Part shown: piece after piece, positions 27,724-37,189 of the stretch
How positions within the stretch are numbered: position 1 is the first letter of the stretch
How the letters are laid out: every line of letters begins with the position of its first letter
Position numbers and translations under genes: made by a program
Assembly (NCBI GenBank): GCA_025210775.1
Contig: JAOARB010000007.1
Location: forward strand, 148,913 to 212,912
DNA length: 64,000 nt
Origin: Prolixibacteraceae bacterium
Lineage (GTDB): Bacteria > Bacteroidota > Bacteroidia > Bacteroidales > Prolixibacteraceae
Direction of reading: 5' to 3'
Notes under the pieces: generated by a model
The model's input: the letters and a program-made list of their open reading frames with translations, nothing else
Databases searched by the model: none
Told to the model about the DNA's origin: nothing

Positions 27724-28140
27724 CTATAAGGTTTTCCACAAACGTGCTAATGAATTACCTGGAGCATCCATATGAAGGTCTAAGAAATAACCAAAAGGAG
27801 TTTGGTGGGTCTCATAGCCTACATTTAATAATCGTTGTTCACAATTGTCGAGCAACTCTTTTGTAAACTCCCAATCGGCTTTGGCTTCGGAGAGATGTGC
27901 AAAAGAGTGAATTACTACCTTTTTGGTGTCATTCTTTCTACAGCACCACTTAAGATGGTTGGCTAGCTTTTTATCTCTTGATTTCAGACTCTCTTCTTGG
28001 TCTGATGGTTCTACGTGAATAAATGCCAATACAGCATCCTCTATAGTCTGTGTCCCATTGTGATTATCAGGGGCAATATCGAGACTCTTTTGTTGAGGAG
28101 TATATTGAAATTTGCTGACATAAAATACTAATACTTTCAT
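27724..28140 (-). CDS. Threonyl-tRNA synthetase editing domain protein, stand-alone
   Basis: This 138-residue cytoplasmic protein starts at the ATG at 28140 (MKVLVFYVSKFQY). An in-frame extension to 28173 is unlikely. The segments AVLAFIHVEPSDQE, KVVIHSFAHLSEAKAD and the C-terminal TPFGYFLDLHMDAPGNSLAR match the archaeal-type threonyl-tRNA synthetase editing domain (PF08915). In archaea that domain removes serine mischarged on tRNA-Thr and is fused to the synthetase. Here it stands alone, so it would act in trans, if it acts on tRNA at all. It is the last gene of a minus-strand unit with cyclophilin and a small membrane protein. Confidence 0.78.
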   Translation of the reverse strand: MKVLVFYVSKFQYTPQQKSLDIAPDNHNGTQTIEDAVLAFIHVEPSDQEESLKSRDKKLANHLKWCCRKNDTKKVVIHSFAHLSEAKADWEFTKELLDNCEQRLLNVGYETHQTPFGYFLDLHMDAPGNSLARLWKTL

Positions 28141-28219
28141 AATCTTTTGGGTACAATAAAGGGAGCAACACAAGTGTTACTCCCCAATATTTAAATTTGT
28201 CGGTCGAACAAATGTTCAA

Positions 28220-28651
28220 TTATTCAATAATAAGAATTTTATTGATAACATCACCACCACGGATATCATCGATAACATCTAATCCTTCAACTACACGACC
28301 AAAACATGTATGGTTACGGTCTAAGTGTTGAGTGTTTTCACGATTGTGGCAGATAAAGAATTGAGATCCTCCAGTGTTTCTACCAGCATGAGCCATAGAA
28401 AGAACACCACGGTCGTGATATTGATTGTCGCCATCTAATTCACAATCGATAGTGTATCCTGGTCCACCTACACCTGTTCCTTTAGGACATCCTCCTTGAA
28501 TAACGAAGTCTGGAATTACACGGTGGAAAGTCAAACCATCATAAAAACCATCTTTAGATAGTTTTACGAAGTTAGCCACTGTTTTTGGAGCATCATTTTC
28601 GTAAAACTCCACTTTCATCATTCCTTTTTCAGTATGAATTTCTGCGTACAT
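28220..28651 (-). CDS. Cyclophilin-type peptidyl-prolyl cis-trans isomerase, cytoplasmic
   Basis: The 143-residue protein is a short cyclophilin without a signal peptide. Active-site segments [28 protein letters not shown] and the [10 protein letters not shown] region are all present. It speeds proline isomerisation during folding. The upstream membrane-protein gene ends 7 bp before its start, so the two are co-transcribed. Confidence 0.95.
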   Translation of the reverse strand: MYAEIHTEKGMMKVEFYENDAPKTVANFVKLSKDGFYDGLTFHRVIPDFVIQGGCPKGTGVGGPGYTIDCELDGDNQYHDRGVLSMAHAGRNTGGSQFFICHNRENTQHLDRNHTCFGRVVEGLDVIDDIRGGDVINKILIIE

Positions 28652-28658
28652 AATAAAG

Positions 28659-29255
28659 TTATTTAGTAATTGTGTTTTCTTTTTCTTGATTGCTTAGACG
28701 ATAAAGATAATGTGCAGATAAGACTGGAAAAAGAATAGTTAGAATGGCAATAAGAATATTCATTGGGACTAATGGTGTGGTTGAAATCCAATGACTTACT
28801 AAAGATATGCCTAGTAAAACAGAGAATATTCTTAAGAATCTTACTGCTTTCATACTTCGATACATCTTATGTCTTAAGATACAAATAAACCAAACAATGG
28901 CTGCCACTACACCAATGATCCCCGAAATATAATCTCCTGTCATGATCAGTTGCCCTCCATAGATAAGGGGAATAGCCGTAAAAATAAACATAATACGCTG
29001 AATACTTCCCACTAAACGGTGTAACGTTTCATGATTTGTAATTGGAGAAAAGATACCAAACTTCCTGTTTCTTCCAAATTCTAATGAATCCCACTGATCA
29101 ATATCTTCTTCTTTCTCTATGATCCCTCTCTTCTTTGCCACCTTCATTAGTATGTCTACAGCTGCCGGTTCATACTCGTTTCTTAAAAATAAGGCTTTAC
29201 GTACTTCATGGTCTGTAAACGAATTAATTCTTTGTTCTAATTGATGGTAATCCAT
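28659..29255 (-). CDS. Membrane protein of unknown function
   Basis: The family is not recognised. The 198 residues comprise a charged N-terminal region (about 1-75, with repeated [22 protein letters not shown] helical segments) and four hydrophobic segments at about 82-100, 105-125, 140-160 and 165-190. It is the first gene of the cyclophilin unit. The N-terminus is probably cytoplasmic. Confidence 0.7.
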   Translation of the reverse strand: MDYHQLEQRINSFTDHEVRKALFLRNEYEPAAVDILMKVAKKRGIIEKEEDIDQWDSLEFGRNRKFGIFSPITNHETLHRLVGSIQRIMFIFTAIPLIYGGQLIMTGDYISGIIGVVAAIVWFICILRHKMYRSMKAVRFLRIFSVLLGISLVSHWISTTPLVPMNILIAILTILFPVLSAHYLYRLSNQEKENTITK

Positions 29256-29871
29256 AGATTGAGATTTTGATGAAACACAAAAATAACTTTTAAATGGTCA
29301 ATACACAACTTTTTATATGTGACCACCTTTTTTATTCTTCGTGATGAAGGTACAAACTTTATAAATTGGGAATAATGACCTTCGTCAAATCTCTGTTTTT
29401 ATTATGTTCTAGTCTTATTCTTTTGCAATCTTTTTTCCAATACTAGATACCTATCCTTGTTATCGATGCTCTTTAATTTGTTGTTTTAACCTTAGTCCCT
29501 TCTGTGTCGGGATAGATGCTTCTTCTCTACATACAAAAGAGAGGGTAATTGTGTTTGATCTTTAGATCTATTTATCTTATTGCAATATTCTTATTTGTAA
29601 AAAAAGTATTTTTTAGAATAGGGGTATTTGCTCTCTATGGCGTATTATTAGAGAAGTCTGATCTGTTGTTGCCTTCATTAATATTTGATAACAGTGGATA
29701 TGATAATAAACAACATCCGATGCTAAAGAGACTTTGATGAATGCTCTTTGATACCAATGTATCTTGTGCTTAAATGAATAGTCTAGTAGTATAAGCTATT
29801 CTTATTTTAGGTGAGATAATAGTAATTTAAAGAATGAAAATTAGACCGAATATCTATAAACAAAATTTTAA
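29256..29871. other. Intergenic region with no supported gene
   Basis: About 615 bp of AT-rich sequence separate divergent units. A 62-codon hydrophobic frame at 29549-29737 lacks a ribosome binding site and is not called. A weak GAATAG/CTATTC hairpin lies near 29775-29800. Confidence 0.5.
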
Positions 29872-30576
29872 ATGATGAAATATTTAGTGGCTCTTGTGAA
29901 ACTATTGATGATACAATTCTTATTGTATGGACTGTTTTGTTGTTCGAATATTGATTCGAATAAACTGAAACCTAATTTACCTATATATCAAGATTATTAT
30001 GTTACTTTTGATAAAACACAGAATAAAACAAAGGTTGAGGCAACATTTAGAGAGACAGGTAAAGATGGAACGAAGTTGGTCCTTAAAGGGGATGCTAATG
30101 TGCGATTTAATGGTCAATCAGAAACGAAATATACTACCCTGTTTCATTATTTCTATACTTGGGAAACCAATGGCGTCAAAGATGTAGATGTGATTTATAC
30201 AAAGAATAGTACAACACGATTTGTGAATACATTTTCGCTTCGTTCTGCACCTAAAGTAGATTTCATAGATGGTTTCTCAACATTGTATCTTGACCAGGAT
30301 ATCTCTATGGGTTGGAAGGGAAGTGCTATTGAACCAAATGAAAAGCTTTCGGTTACCATAACACAGAAGGGAAGGAATGCTTACTTTAATGTTTCAAATG
30401 TCGGAGCTACTTCGATCGTCATTAATAACTTGAAAAATAGCGGTATAACCAGAGGTCCTGCTTTAATAAATATCAAACGTAGACGTATTGATAGTAGTCT
30501 TGGTCAATCAGATATGGGGGCTGGAGGAAAAGTTACCTTTGAAGTAAGCATTGATCGTGGTATTACTATCCAATAG
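29872..30576 (+). CDS. Putative lipoprotein of unknown function
   Basis: The family is not recognised. The 234 residues (233 from the second ATG at 29875) start with a long hydrophobic signal ending in GLFCCSN, a probable lipobox. The rest is polar and beta-rich, with Thr/Ser/Asn repeats resembling an immunoglobulin-like adhesin or pilin subunit fold. No catalytic motif is visible. It is monocistronic and converges on the nuclease lipoprotein. Confidence 0.65.
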   Translation: MMKYLVALVKLLMIQFLLYGLFCCSNIDSNKLKPNLPIYQDYYVTFDKTQNKTKVEATFRETGKDGTKLVLKGDANVRFNGQSETKYTTLFHYFYTWETNGVKDVDVIYTKNSTTRFVNTFSLRSAPKVDFIDGFSTLYLDQDISMGWKGSAIEPNEKLSVTITQKGRNAYFNVSNVGATSIVINNLKNSGITRGPALINIKRRRIDSSLGQSDMGAGGKVTFEVSIDRGITIQ

Positions 30577-30680
30577 CTCTATTCTTCTTTATTATTTGAC
30601 ACCCATCTTTATTGCTTATTCTATCGTTTGGCAAAGACCTTTATGGGTATCTCTTCTTTTTCTTTAAAAGAGAGAAAACG

Positions 30681-30738
30681 AAACAAGAGAGAGGATATAG
30701 ACAGTTACTCCGAACTGTTTATATCCTCTCTCTTGTTT
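30681..30738. terminator. Very long hairpin between convergent genes
   Basis: A 26-bp stem starts AAACAAGAGAGAGG and closes around the 6-nt loop ACTCCG, with a single G.T wobble. No long T tract follows on either side, so it is an unusual terminator or an RNA-processing and stability element shared by the convergent genes. Confidence 0.6.
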
Positions 30739-30833
30739 GACTTTAGGCTATGTGTCTAGAAGTTTACGTAGGACTTAACTGACGCAAAAAAGATAATGAA
30801 TCCATTGAGCATTCAGCCATTAAATGCAATTTT

Positions 30834-31736
30834 TTATCCATTACTATGGTAGATTATGGCTCGATAACAAGACCGAACACCACTTCTAACTTTCTTGAAT
30901 TTTAATGCAGGATTTCTTTTGGCAAGCTTCTCCATCTCTTTTTTACTTCCATAGAAATCGAAAGATTGAACAAACGAAGAGGGTCTTTTCTTACGTCCTT
31001 TATATACTAGATCAACTTCATAATGTTTGATATGCTTACGTTGAGTTCTTACAAAACGTTCAATAGAGGCATAAGCTCCTTGGTTTAGCTTTCCTAGTTG
31101 AGGAACAATATTTATGGCTCCCGAATTGCCCCCAAGACTATGGGCAATAAGATGCCCTCCATGATCCACACCTTTACGACCTTGTTTTTCTGCAACATAT
31201 TTTTGAAGATTGATAGGTGTTGCTTTATTGTTCTTTATACTACCCTTAATACGTCCTTGTGTTTTACTCAGAGACTTTTCACTTATATTTCGTAAGGATT
31301 CTCTCTGTATCTTATTTTTCGGAATCACATCCGTATAAGCTTTCAATACCCTCCTATATTTGTCTGTTACAAAAACATTGTGCTCCACTTTGTACATCGC
31401 ATTAGGAAGTAGTTTGCCATTAAGAAGAGGGTTAACAACTTTTTTTTCAATAAGCGGAAAGGTCGTTATAACAGTTCTATTTTTACTTTTATATACTTTG
31501 CCAAGAAAGATGTCGTCGGCACTCTTGATATGATAACTTCGTCCTTTCTTTATTACTTTCCCTTTAAACTGTTTTGCCCATCTATCCAGTTCTACATGTA
31601 TAGGAAGGTTTTTAACTACACGTTTGCGTGTTTGGTGTGTCGCAATCTCTTCTACTACATCGTCTCCTTTCTTTAGTATTTTATTACAGGAAACAAAAAG
31701 TAGTAATGGCAGTAGCCATTTTATATGCTTGATCAT
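30834..31736 (-). CDS. Lipoprotein with DNA/RNA non-specific endonuclease-like domain
   Basis: The 300-residue protein has a lipobox (LLFVSCNK, Cys about residue 17). A middle part with NAMYKVEHNVFVTDKYRRVLKAY resembles the segment that precedes many secreted nuclease domains. A C-terminal domain holds VDHGGHLIAHSLGGNSGAINIVPQLGKLNQGA in two consecutive stretches: a catalytic DxGH-type His near 195 and a metal-binding Asn. This fits the Endonuclea_NS_2 family (PF13930), common in polymorphic toxins. Its start overlaps the stop of an upstream membrane-protein gene, so the two are translationally coupled. A nutritional surface nuclease and an antagonistic effector are both possible. Confidence 0.72.
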   Translation of the reverse strand: MIKHIKWLLPLLLFVSCNKILKKGDDVVEEIATHQTRKRVVKNLPIHVELDRWAKQFKGKVIKKGRSYHIKSADDIFLGKVYKSKNRTVITTFPLIEKKVVNPLLNGKLLPNAMYKVEHNVFVTDKYRRVLKAYTDVIPKNKIQRESLRNISEKSLSKTQGRIKGSIKNNKATPINLQKYVAEKQGRKGVDHGGHLIAHSLGGNSGAINIVPQLGKLNQGAYASIERFVRTQRKHIKHYEVDLVYKGRKKRPSSFVQSFDFYGSKKEMEKLAKRNPALKFKKVRSGVRSCYRAIIYHSNG

Positions 31737-32512
31737 GTTTGTTGTAGTTGTTTTACGTTAATATCGATCTGTTCTATGATCTCTTGTTGGATGTCATCAA
31801 TTACTTTTGCACGCAGTCGAATAGAACTAGGATTCTCATTTAAAAGGCTATATATTAAAAATGCCGCTGCGATAACCCACTTAGAGTAGACTTGTATCTT
31901 TTCGCCAATAGAGTCAACCTTTGCCTTTCGTCTTTTACTCCATCTTATCCATCCACCGATTGAAAATTGATAAAAAGTATAGAGGAAGACCAAAATAGAA
32001 ATGGTTAAAGAGCCGAAAGTCAAGGTCGTGATAAACTCTGCAAACTCAAGAATAAATTCACCAAACCAGCCTATTACTGTTCTGTAGGCATATTGTCCTA
32101 CTGCTTCGTTATAACGTTGTCTTTTTTTAACAGTGATCTCCTTAGGATTTGCTCCTTTTAGGATATACATCTTCTCTAGATTCTTCTTTAGAATCTTTTC
32201 TGTAATCCTTGGTTTATAGACTTTTCTCCACTCTTTTTTTACTCGTTTCTCCATTGGAGAAGAGCCGTATCCTAGAAGATCTCTAATGTCTTTCCATCCA
32301 AGAAAACCAGATTCTTTATCCAATCGAACTTCCAACTCAGAAATGGAACTCTCCATATAGTTCTCTATCTCGGAAGATGTATGGTCTACTGTGGCCTGAA
32401 TAATTGGATCATGATAATCTTTTGTCCTTGATGGATGAATATAAATCCATCCGCAACCTGCTATAAATAATATAGATAGGACAATCATGATAGGATTGGT
32501 TAATTTCTTCAT
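31733..32512 (-). CDS. Membrane protein coupled to the nuclease lipoprotein
   Basis: The family is not recognised. The start at 32512 gives 259 residues with an N-terminal signal or anchor (ILFIAGCGW, possibly a lipobox). The longer frame to 32641 lacks a sensible N-terminus. A charged, helical extracytoplasmic part (about 25-150) is followed by a hydrophobic block at about 155-195, a basic loop (WSKRRKAKVD) and another helix near 212-228. The stop overlaps the next gene's ATG as ATGA. This coupling suggests the protein protects against, anchors or exports the nuclease. None of these roles is shown. Confidence 0.65.
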   Translation of the reverse strand: MKKLTNPIMIVLSILFIAGCGWIYIHPSRTKDYHDPIIQATVDHTSSEIENYMESSISELEVRLDKESGFLGWKDIRDLLGYGSSPMEKRVKKEWRKVYKPRITEKILKKNLEKMYILKGANPKEITVKKRQRYNEAVGQYAYRTVIGWFGEFILEFAEFITTLTFGSLTISILVFLYTFYQFSIGGWIRWSKRRKAKVDSIGEKIQVYSKWVIAAAFLIYSLLNENPSSIRLRAKVIDDIQQEIIEQIDINVKQLQQT

Positions 32513-32879
32513 TATATATTGTCGGTTTGTATTTATTACAAAAATAAAAGAATCCCATAGAATGGAGTGTATTGTGTGTATTGATTTTATAATTAAAAAC
32601 AAGGTAGATGAAATTACTAGGCTATCTCTCATCCCATACATTAAGTTGAAATAAGAAGGTGTCCTTTGAAGAGTATAAGGGATTAAACATAAGTTGCCAA
32701 AAATAAGGATACATATTCTAGCATGATATATCCTATTTCCATTACGTAGCGGTATGTAGCTTCAAAGTGTTATTAAAATAGGGCTTCTTGGTGTTGATTA
32801 AGACTTTTTTAGATTTAAAAACAGAACATTTGTCAGCTTTTGGTGTTAAAGAGATCAATAACAACAAAACCGTTTTTTA
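32513..32879. other. Intergenic region upstream of icd
   Basis: About 370 bp hold the divergent promoters of the membrane/nuclease pair and icd. No gene or strong structure was seen. Confidence 0.5.
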
Positions 32880-34115
32880 ATGACAAAGATAAAAGTAGTT
32901 AACCCTATAGTAGAATTAGATGGCGATGAAATGACCCGAATTATCTGGTCTAAAATCAAGGAAAACTTTATTTTTCCTTATCTCGATTTAGATATCAAAT
33001 ATTTTGATTTGGGTATTGAAAAAAGAGACCAGACAGATGATCAAATTACGGTCGATGCTGCCGAAGCCATTAAAAAATATAAGGTGGGAATCAAATGTGC
33101 TACCATCACCCCTGATGAAGCACGTATGGAAGAGTTCGATCTAAAAAGAATGTATAAATCTCCTAATGGAACTCTGCGTAACATTATTGGTGGAACGATT
33201 TTTAGAGAACCTATTGTGATTGATAATGTGCCACGCCTTATTCCTCAATGGACACAACCTATCACTATCGGTCGTCATGCCTTTGGAGATCAATATAGAG
33301 CGACAGACTTTGTTGTAGATCGTCCTGGTAAATTTGTCTCAAAATTTATTCCAGAAGATGGGAGTGAACCAATAGAGATGGAAGTTTATGCTTTCCAGGG
33401 AAATGGTGTAGGAATGTCAATGTACAACACCAAAGAGTCAATAGAAGGTTTTGCCCACTCTTGTTTTCGTATGGCACTACAAAAGAAATGGCCTTTGTAT
33501 CTCTCTACAAAGAATACCATTCTTAAGAAATATGATGGCTATTTTAAAGACACCTTTCAAGATATCTATGAGAAAGAATATCAAACACAATTTGAAGCTA
33601 TTGGCATCACTTATGAGCATCGTCTAATCGATGATATGGTGGCTGCAGCAATCAAATGGAATGGGGGATTTGTATGGGCTTGTAAAAACTATGATGGGGA
33701 TGTGCAAAGTGATATCGTTGCGCAAGGTTTCGGTTCTCTTGGCTTGATGACTTCTGTTTTGATGACTTCAGATGGAGAGATATTAGAAGCAGAGGCGGCT
33801 CATGGTACCGTAACGCGACACTATAGAGAACACTGTAAAGGTCGTGAAACTTCGACCAACCCTATCGCCTCTATTTTTGCTTGGACTCGAGGTTTGGCTT
33901 TTAGAGGAAAGAAAGATGATAACCAGCCACTAATCCAATTTGCTGAAACATTAGAGAAAGCTTGTATTGTTACTGTTGAAAATGGAAAGATGACTAAAGA
34001 CTTAGCTTTGGCAATCCATGGAGAAGCTCTTCAGCGTAACCATTATTTGACAACAGATGAGTTTATGCAGGAGGTGAAAAAAACTTTAGAATCACTATTA
34101 AAGGTTAATGGTTGA
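32880..34115 (+). CDS. icd: Isocitrate dehydrogenase (NADP+), eukaryotic-type homodimer
   Basis: The 411-residue cytoplasmic enzyme decarboxylates isocitrate to 2-oxoglutarate in the citric acid cycle. The N-terminal [15 protein letters not shown] stretch ([17 protein letters not shown]), the substrate-binding [19 protein letters not shown] near 98-116, the metal-binding [24 protein letters not shown], and the C-terminal [14 protein letters not shown] with [12 protein letters not shown] place it in the subfamily II NADP-dependent enzymes. The length matches. Ferritin follows in the same direction. Confidence 0.96.
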   Translation: MTKIKVVNPIVELDGDEMTRIIWSKIKENFIFPYLDLDIKYFDLGIEKRDQTDDQITVDAAEAIKKYKVGIKCATITPDEARMEEFDLKRMYKSPNGTLRNIIGGTIFREPIVIDNVPRLIPQWTQPITIGRHAFGDQYRATDFVVDRPGKFVSKFIPEDGSEPIEMEVYAFQGNGVGMSMYNTKESIEGFAHSCFRMALQKKWPLYLSTKNTILKKYDGYFKDTFQDIYEKEYQTQFEAIGITYEHRLIDDMVAAAIKWNGGFVWACKNYDGDVQSDIVAQGFGSLGLMTSVLMTSDGEILEAEAAHGTVTRHYREHCKGRETSTNPIASIFAWTRGLAFRGKKDDNQPLIQFAETLEKACIVTVENGKMTKDLALAIHGEALQRNHYLTTDEFMQEVKKTLESLLKVNG

Positions 34116-34195
34116 TATTTAGTTTGTTGGCATTGAACAATGGGATCGAAGTTCTTGTTCTAACATTTAATATTATTTATTTCCCACTATTTGGT

Positions 34196-34203
34196 TACTT
34201 TTG
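34196..34203 (+). promoter_or_regulatory. Candidate -7 box for ferritin
   Basis: TACTTTTG fits TAnnTTTG and lies 38 bp before the ferritin ATG. No TTG is found at the proper distance upstream, so the call is weak. Confidence 0.3.
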
Positions 34204-34241
34204 GGTAAAACTGTAAAAAATAACCAGTAATTTATATTGTT

Positions 34242-34745
34242 ATGATTAAGGAAGTAGTTGCAAAATCAATTAATGATCAGATTAACAAAGAGTATTACTC
34301 TTCATATTTGTATCTATCTATGTCTGCTTATTTTGAAGCTGAAGGACTAAAAGGTTTTGCTAATTGGATGCGCATTCAAGCTAAAGAAGAGTCAGATCAT
34401 GCGGAAAAATTCTTTAACTATCTTAATGAACGTGGCGGACGTGTTGAATTGAAAGCAATTGAGCAAGTGCCTACGGATTTTGATGGAATAGTGAAAGTCT
34501 TTGATCAAGTATTGGAGCATGAAGAGATGATTACAGCTTCAATTAATGATATGATGGATGTTGCATTCGAAGCAAAAGATCATGCTACCAAAAGCTTCTT
34601 ACAGTGGTTTGTTGATGAGCAAGTAGAAGAAGAAGCTACTGTTGGTGATATTATCAATAGCATCAAATTGATTAAGGGAGATGGACAAGGTATTTTGATG
34701 ATGGATAGAGAACTTGGAAGTCGTGTGTATACACAATCTGTATAA
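34242..34745 (+). CDS. ftnA: Ferritin, non-haem type
   Basis: The 167-residue four-helix protein stores iron as ferric mineral in a 24-subunit shell and has ferroxidase activity. Ferroxidase ligands are visible in NKEYYSSYLYLSMSAYFE (Glu17 region), KEESDHAEKFFNY (Glu50/His53 type) and the later EHEE and QVEEE segments. The length is normal. It lies between icd and tpx, which fits a role in iron and peroxide control. Confidence 0.95.
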   Translation: MIKEVVAKSINDQINKEYYSSYLYLSMSAYFEAEGLKGFANWMRIQAKEESDHAEKFFNYLNERGGRVELKAIEQVPTDFDGIVKVFDQVLEHEEMITASINDMMDVAFEAKDHATKSFLQWFVDEQVEEEATVGDIINSIKLIKGDGQGILMMDRELGSRVYTQSV

Positions 34746-34851
34746 AAGTACTTTTCTCCATTTTACGTTCTGATAAAACGTTTATTGCTTTCTATCTTGT
34801 TCTAATGAATTAATTCTCTCTACCTCAATAGTGGAGAGAGAAAGGAGTATT

Positions 34852-35352
34852 ATGGAAAGAAATTGTAATCTTGTGACTTATGCAGGGGATGCAGTAACCC
34901 TTGTAGGAAGACAAGTGAAAAAAGGAAAGATTGCACCTGATTTTACTGTTCTACGTGGTGATTTATCACCCATTAAATTATCTGACTATAGAGGAATGAA
35001 AGTCGTCATTGCGGTTTATCCTACTATCGATAATGAGCTTTGTAAAAAGCAGAACAGAAAAATGAGCGAGATAGTTTCAACATTAGACAATACTGTTTTG
35101 TTGTCTATTTCTTGTGACTTGCCTTTTGCACAATGCCGTTTTTGTGCTACAGAAGGGCTGAATAAAATTGTTACATTGTCTGACCATAAAGAGGTTGATT
35201 TTGGAACAAAATATGGGTTCTTAGTTCAAGAATTTCGTCTTTTAGCTCGTGGTATTGTAGTTGTGAATGAGAAAGGAGTGATAACTTTTGTAGAGTATGT
35301 ATCTGAAATTACTAATGAACCTAATTATGAGGCTATTCTGAAGGTGTTTTAA
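34852..35352 (+). CDS. tpx: Thiol peroxidase
   Basis: The ATG at 34852 is chosen because AGGAG sits at 34843-34847; an in-frame GTG at 34831 has no such site. The 166-residue enzyme reduces hydroperoxides using thioredoxin. The peroxidatic Cys is in PTIDNELC (about 60) and the resolving Cys in LPFAQCRFC (about 94), matching the Tpx pattern of E. coli. An extra Cys lies two residues before the resolving-Cys Arg (AQC where E. coli has AQS). It follows ferritin, and a small TPR gene comes 42 bp later. Confidence 0.93.
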   Translation: MERNCNLVTYAGDAVTLVGRQVKKGKIAPDFTVLRGDLSPIKLSDYRGMKVVIAVYPTIDNELCKKQNRKMSEIVSTLDNTVLLSISCDLPFAQCRFCATEGLNKIVTLSDHKEVDFGTKYGFLVQEFRLLARGIVVVNEKGVITFVEYVSEITNEPNYEAILKVF

Positions 35353-35394
35353 CGCAGAAATCTCTATGTTAGGGATTAATTATTCGATCCCATT

Positions 35395-35658
35395 ATGAAT
35401 CTTGAAGAAATAAAAAAATGGAGTGATCAAGGACATCTAGAAGATGCTTTAGCATTGCTAGAGAAATCTGATCAGAAAGAGACTTTTGAGTATCAGATGC
35501 TTAAAGGAGAGATCTTATATAAGCTTCAGAATTGGGGTGATGCATTGAATCTTTTTGAAGATATCTATGCAAAGCACAACAATAAAGAGGCTAAGGTATA
35601 TTGCCAGATGATTCAAAACATCTTGGGATTTTATAATCCAGATTTGTTGAACCCTTAA
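35395..35658 (+). CDS. Small TPR-like protein
   Basis: The 87 residues form about two and a half tetratricopeptide-type helical hairpins (GHLEDALALLEKSDQ, MLKGEILYKLQNWGDALNLFEDI). There is no signal peptide. It is probably a cytoplasmic protein-interaction adaptor co-transcribed with tpx. Its function is unknown. Confidence 0.75.
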   Translation: MNLEEIKKWSDQGHLEDALALLEKSDQKETFEYQMLKGEILYKLQNWGDALNLFEDIYAKHNNKEAKVYCQMIQNILGFYNPDLLNP

Positions 35659-35665
35659 TAAGAAA

Positions 35666-35710
35666 TGATAAAAGGATTTTTTTTATTAATAGTCCTTTTA
35701 TCACTTTTTA
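35666..35710 (+). terminator. Intrinsic terminator after the tpx/TPR unit
   Basis: The stem TGATAAAAGGA / TCCTTTTATCA is followed by CTTTTTATC. Confidence 0.8.
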
Positions 35711-35766
35711 TCTTTGTTCTTGATTATTAGCAACCATGATATGGTGCTTTATATTGAGTAAAAAAG

Positions 35767-35800
35767 AAAAAGGATAGCCATTGTATGAGCTATCCTTTTT
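35767..35800 (-). terminator. Intrinsic terminator of hemN
   Basis: A 12-bp stem AAAAAGGATAGC / GCTATCCTTTTT lies just beyond the hemN stop on the minus strand. Confidence 0.8.
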
Positions 35801-35824
35801 CTATTTATAGGTGTCAATATATCG

Positions 35825-37189
35825 TTATATTGATTTGCTAAACTTAATATCTTCCTCTTGTTTGTTTTGCATTCGTACATCAAATACAGCACAAACATTA
35901 CGTAGAAACATTTTTCCTAGTTCCGGTGTTACGGTAAATCCTCTTGGATCACGTACAATGATCTCTTCTTTTTCCATCTCCTTCAGTTGCGTCAGCATCT
36001 GAAAAGTCATATAATTCACAAGATCATCATTGAATGTCAGTTTGCCACGACAAGCAATATCCAAAATAGCCTTCTTAATGGTTCTATCTTCATGGTTAAG
36101 GAAATGATTTTTAATAAAGGCATTCCCTTGATCCGCAATCTTGGTTTTGTAAAGCTCTATATTCTTTTCATTTTGCATATAAGCACGTCCTGCGTCACTA
36201 ATGGCAGAGGCTCCAAGCCCAATAATGATGTTTGCTTGAGAAGTCGTATAGCCCATAAAATTACGATGCAACGTTCCATTCTCTCTTGCCTTAGACAACT
36301 TATCTTCAGGTTTTGCAAAATGATCCATACCGATGTCTCTATATCCTATCTCAGTAAGCAGTTGTTTGCCTATCTCGTATAGTGCTCTTTTGGCTTCATC
36401 TTTTGGAATGTCTTCATCGGTAAATCCCCTTTGTCCTTTCTCTTTCCATGGCACATGAGCATACGAGTAGAAAGCGATACGATCTGGATTTAAGATTCGG
36501 ACTTTTTTCATCGTATCTTCAACGCTGGATGCTTTTTGTTTTGGTAGGCCATAGATCAAGTCAAAGTTAACTGAAGTATATCCTATCTCTCTTGCTTTAA
36601 GAACAACGGCTTCTACAGTCTCATAACTCTGAGGTCTGTTGATCACCTTTTGTACTTCTGGATCAAAATCTTGAACCCCTAAACTTAAACGTCTAAAGCC
36701 TAGGTTATACAGTGTTTGAAGGTGCTCCGCAGAGGTGTTATTAGGATGGGCTTCGAAACTAAACTCATAATCTGGGTGTTTTTCTCCCGATGCGATGATG
36801 GTAGAAAGAAGCTTTTCCAAAGAGTCTGTCGAGAAGAACGTAGGAGTTCCTCCTCCCAAGTGTAACTCACGAATGATCGGCTTTTGTTCGAAATGAGAAA
36901 GATATTCATTCCACTCTTTAAGAAGCGCTTCAATATAAGGCTTCTCTAGATCATGGTTTTTGGTGATCATCTTAGTACATGCACAATAGGTGCAAAGTTT
37001 CTCACAATAAGGTAGATGTATGTAAATAGCTATCCCTTTTTGTGCGTTGGTTTGATCGAAAGTTTCTTTGACGATTTCAAACCAATGAGCTTCATCTGGC
37101 TCTTCTTTGTCCCAATAAGGTACCGTTGGGTAACTCGTATAACGTGGTATTGGGACATTATATTTTTGAATGAGATTCTTGAGATTCAT
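35825..37189 (-). CDS. hemN: Oxygen-independent coproporphyrinogen III oxidase
   Basis: The 454-residue radical-SAM enzyme converts coproporphyrinogen III to protoporphyrinogen IX in haem synthesis without oxygen. The cluster motif CxxxCxxC is YCEKLCTYCAC near residue 62. LHLGGGTPTFF (SAM-binding), FEAHPNNTS and the HemN-typical KFMGYTT-like segment (NFMGYTTSQANIIIGLGASAIS) follow. The length distinguishes true HemN from the shorter HemW. It lies alone on the minus strand. Confidence 0.94.
   Translation of the reverse strand: MNLKNLIQKYNVPIPRYTSYPTVPYWDKEEPDEAHWFEIVKETFDQTNAQKGIAIYIHLPYCEKLCTYCACTKMITKNHDLEKPYIEALLKEWNEYLSHFEQKPIIRELHLGGGTPTFFSTDSLEKLLSTIIASGEKHPDYEFSFEAHPNNTSAEHLQTLYNLGFRRLSLGVQDFDPEVQKVINRPQSYETVEAVVLKAREIGYTSVNFDLIYGLPKQKASSVEDTMKKVRILNPDRIAFYSYAHVPWKEKGQRGFTDEDIPKDEAKRALYEIGKQLLTEIGYRDIGMDHFAKPEDKLSKARENGTLHRNFMGYTTSQANIIIGLGASAISDAGRAYMQNEKNIELYKTKIADQGNAFIKNHFLNHEDRTIKKAILDIACRGKLTFNDDLVNYMTFQMLTQLKEMEKEEIIVRDPRGFTVTPELGKMFLRNVCAVFDVRMQNKQEEDIKFSKSI

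Noticed and set aside
29549..29737. 62-codon hydrophobic frame
   Set aside because: No ribosome binding site, no family features and an isolated position in an AT-rich gap.
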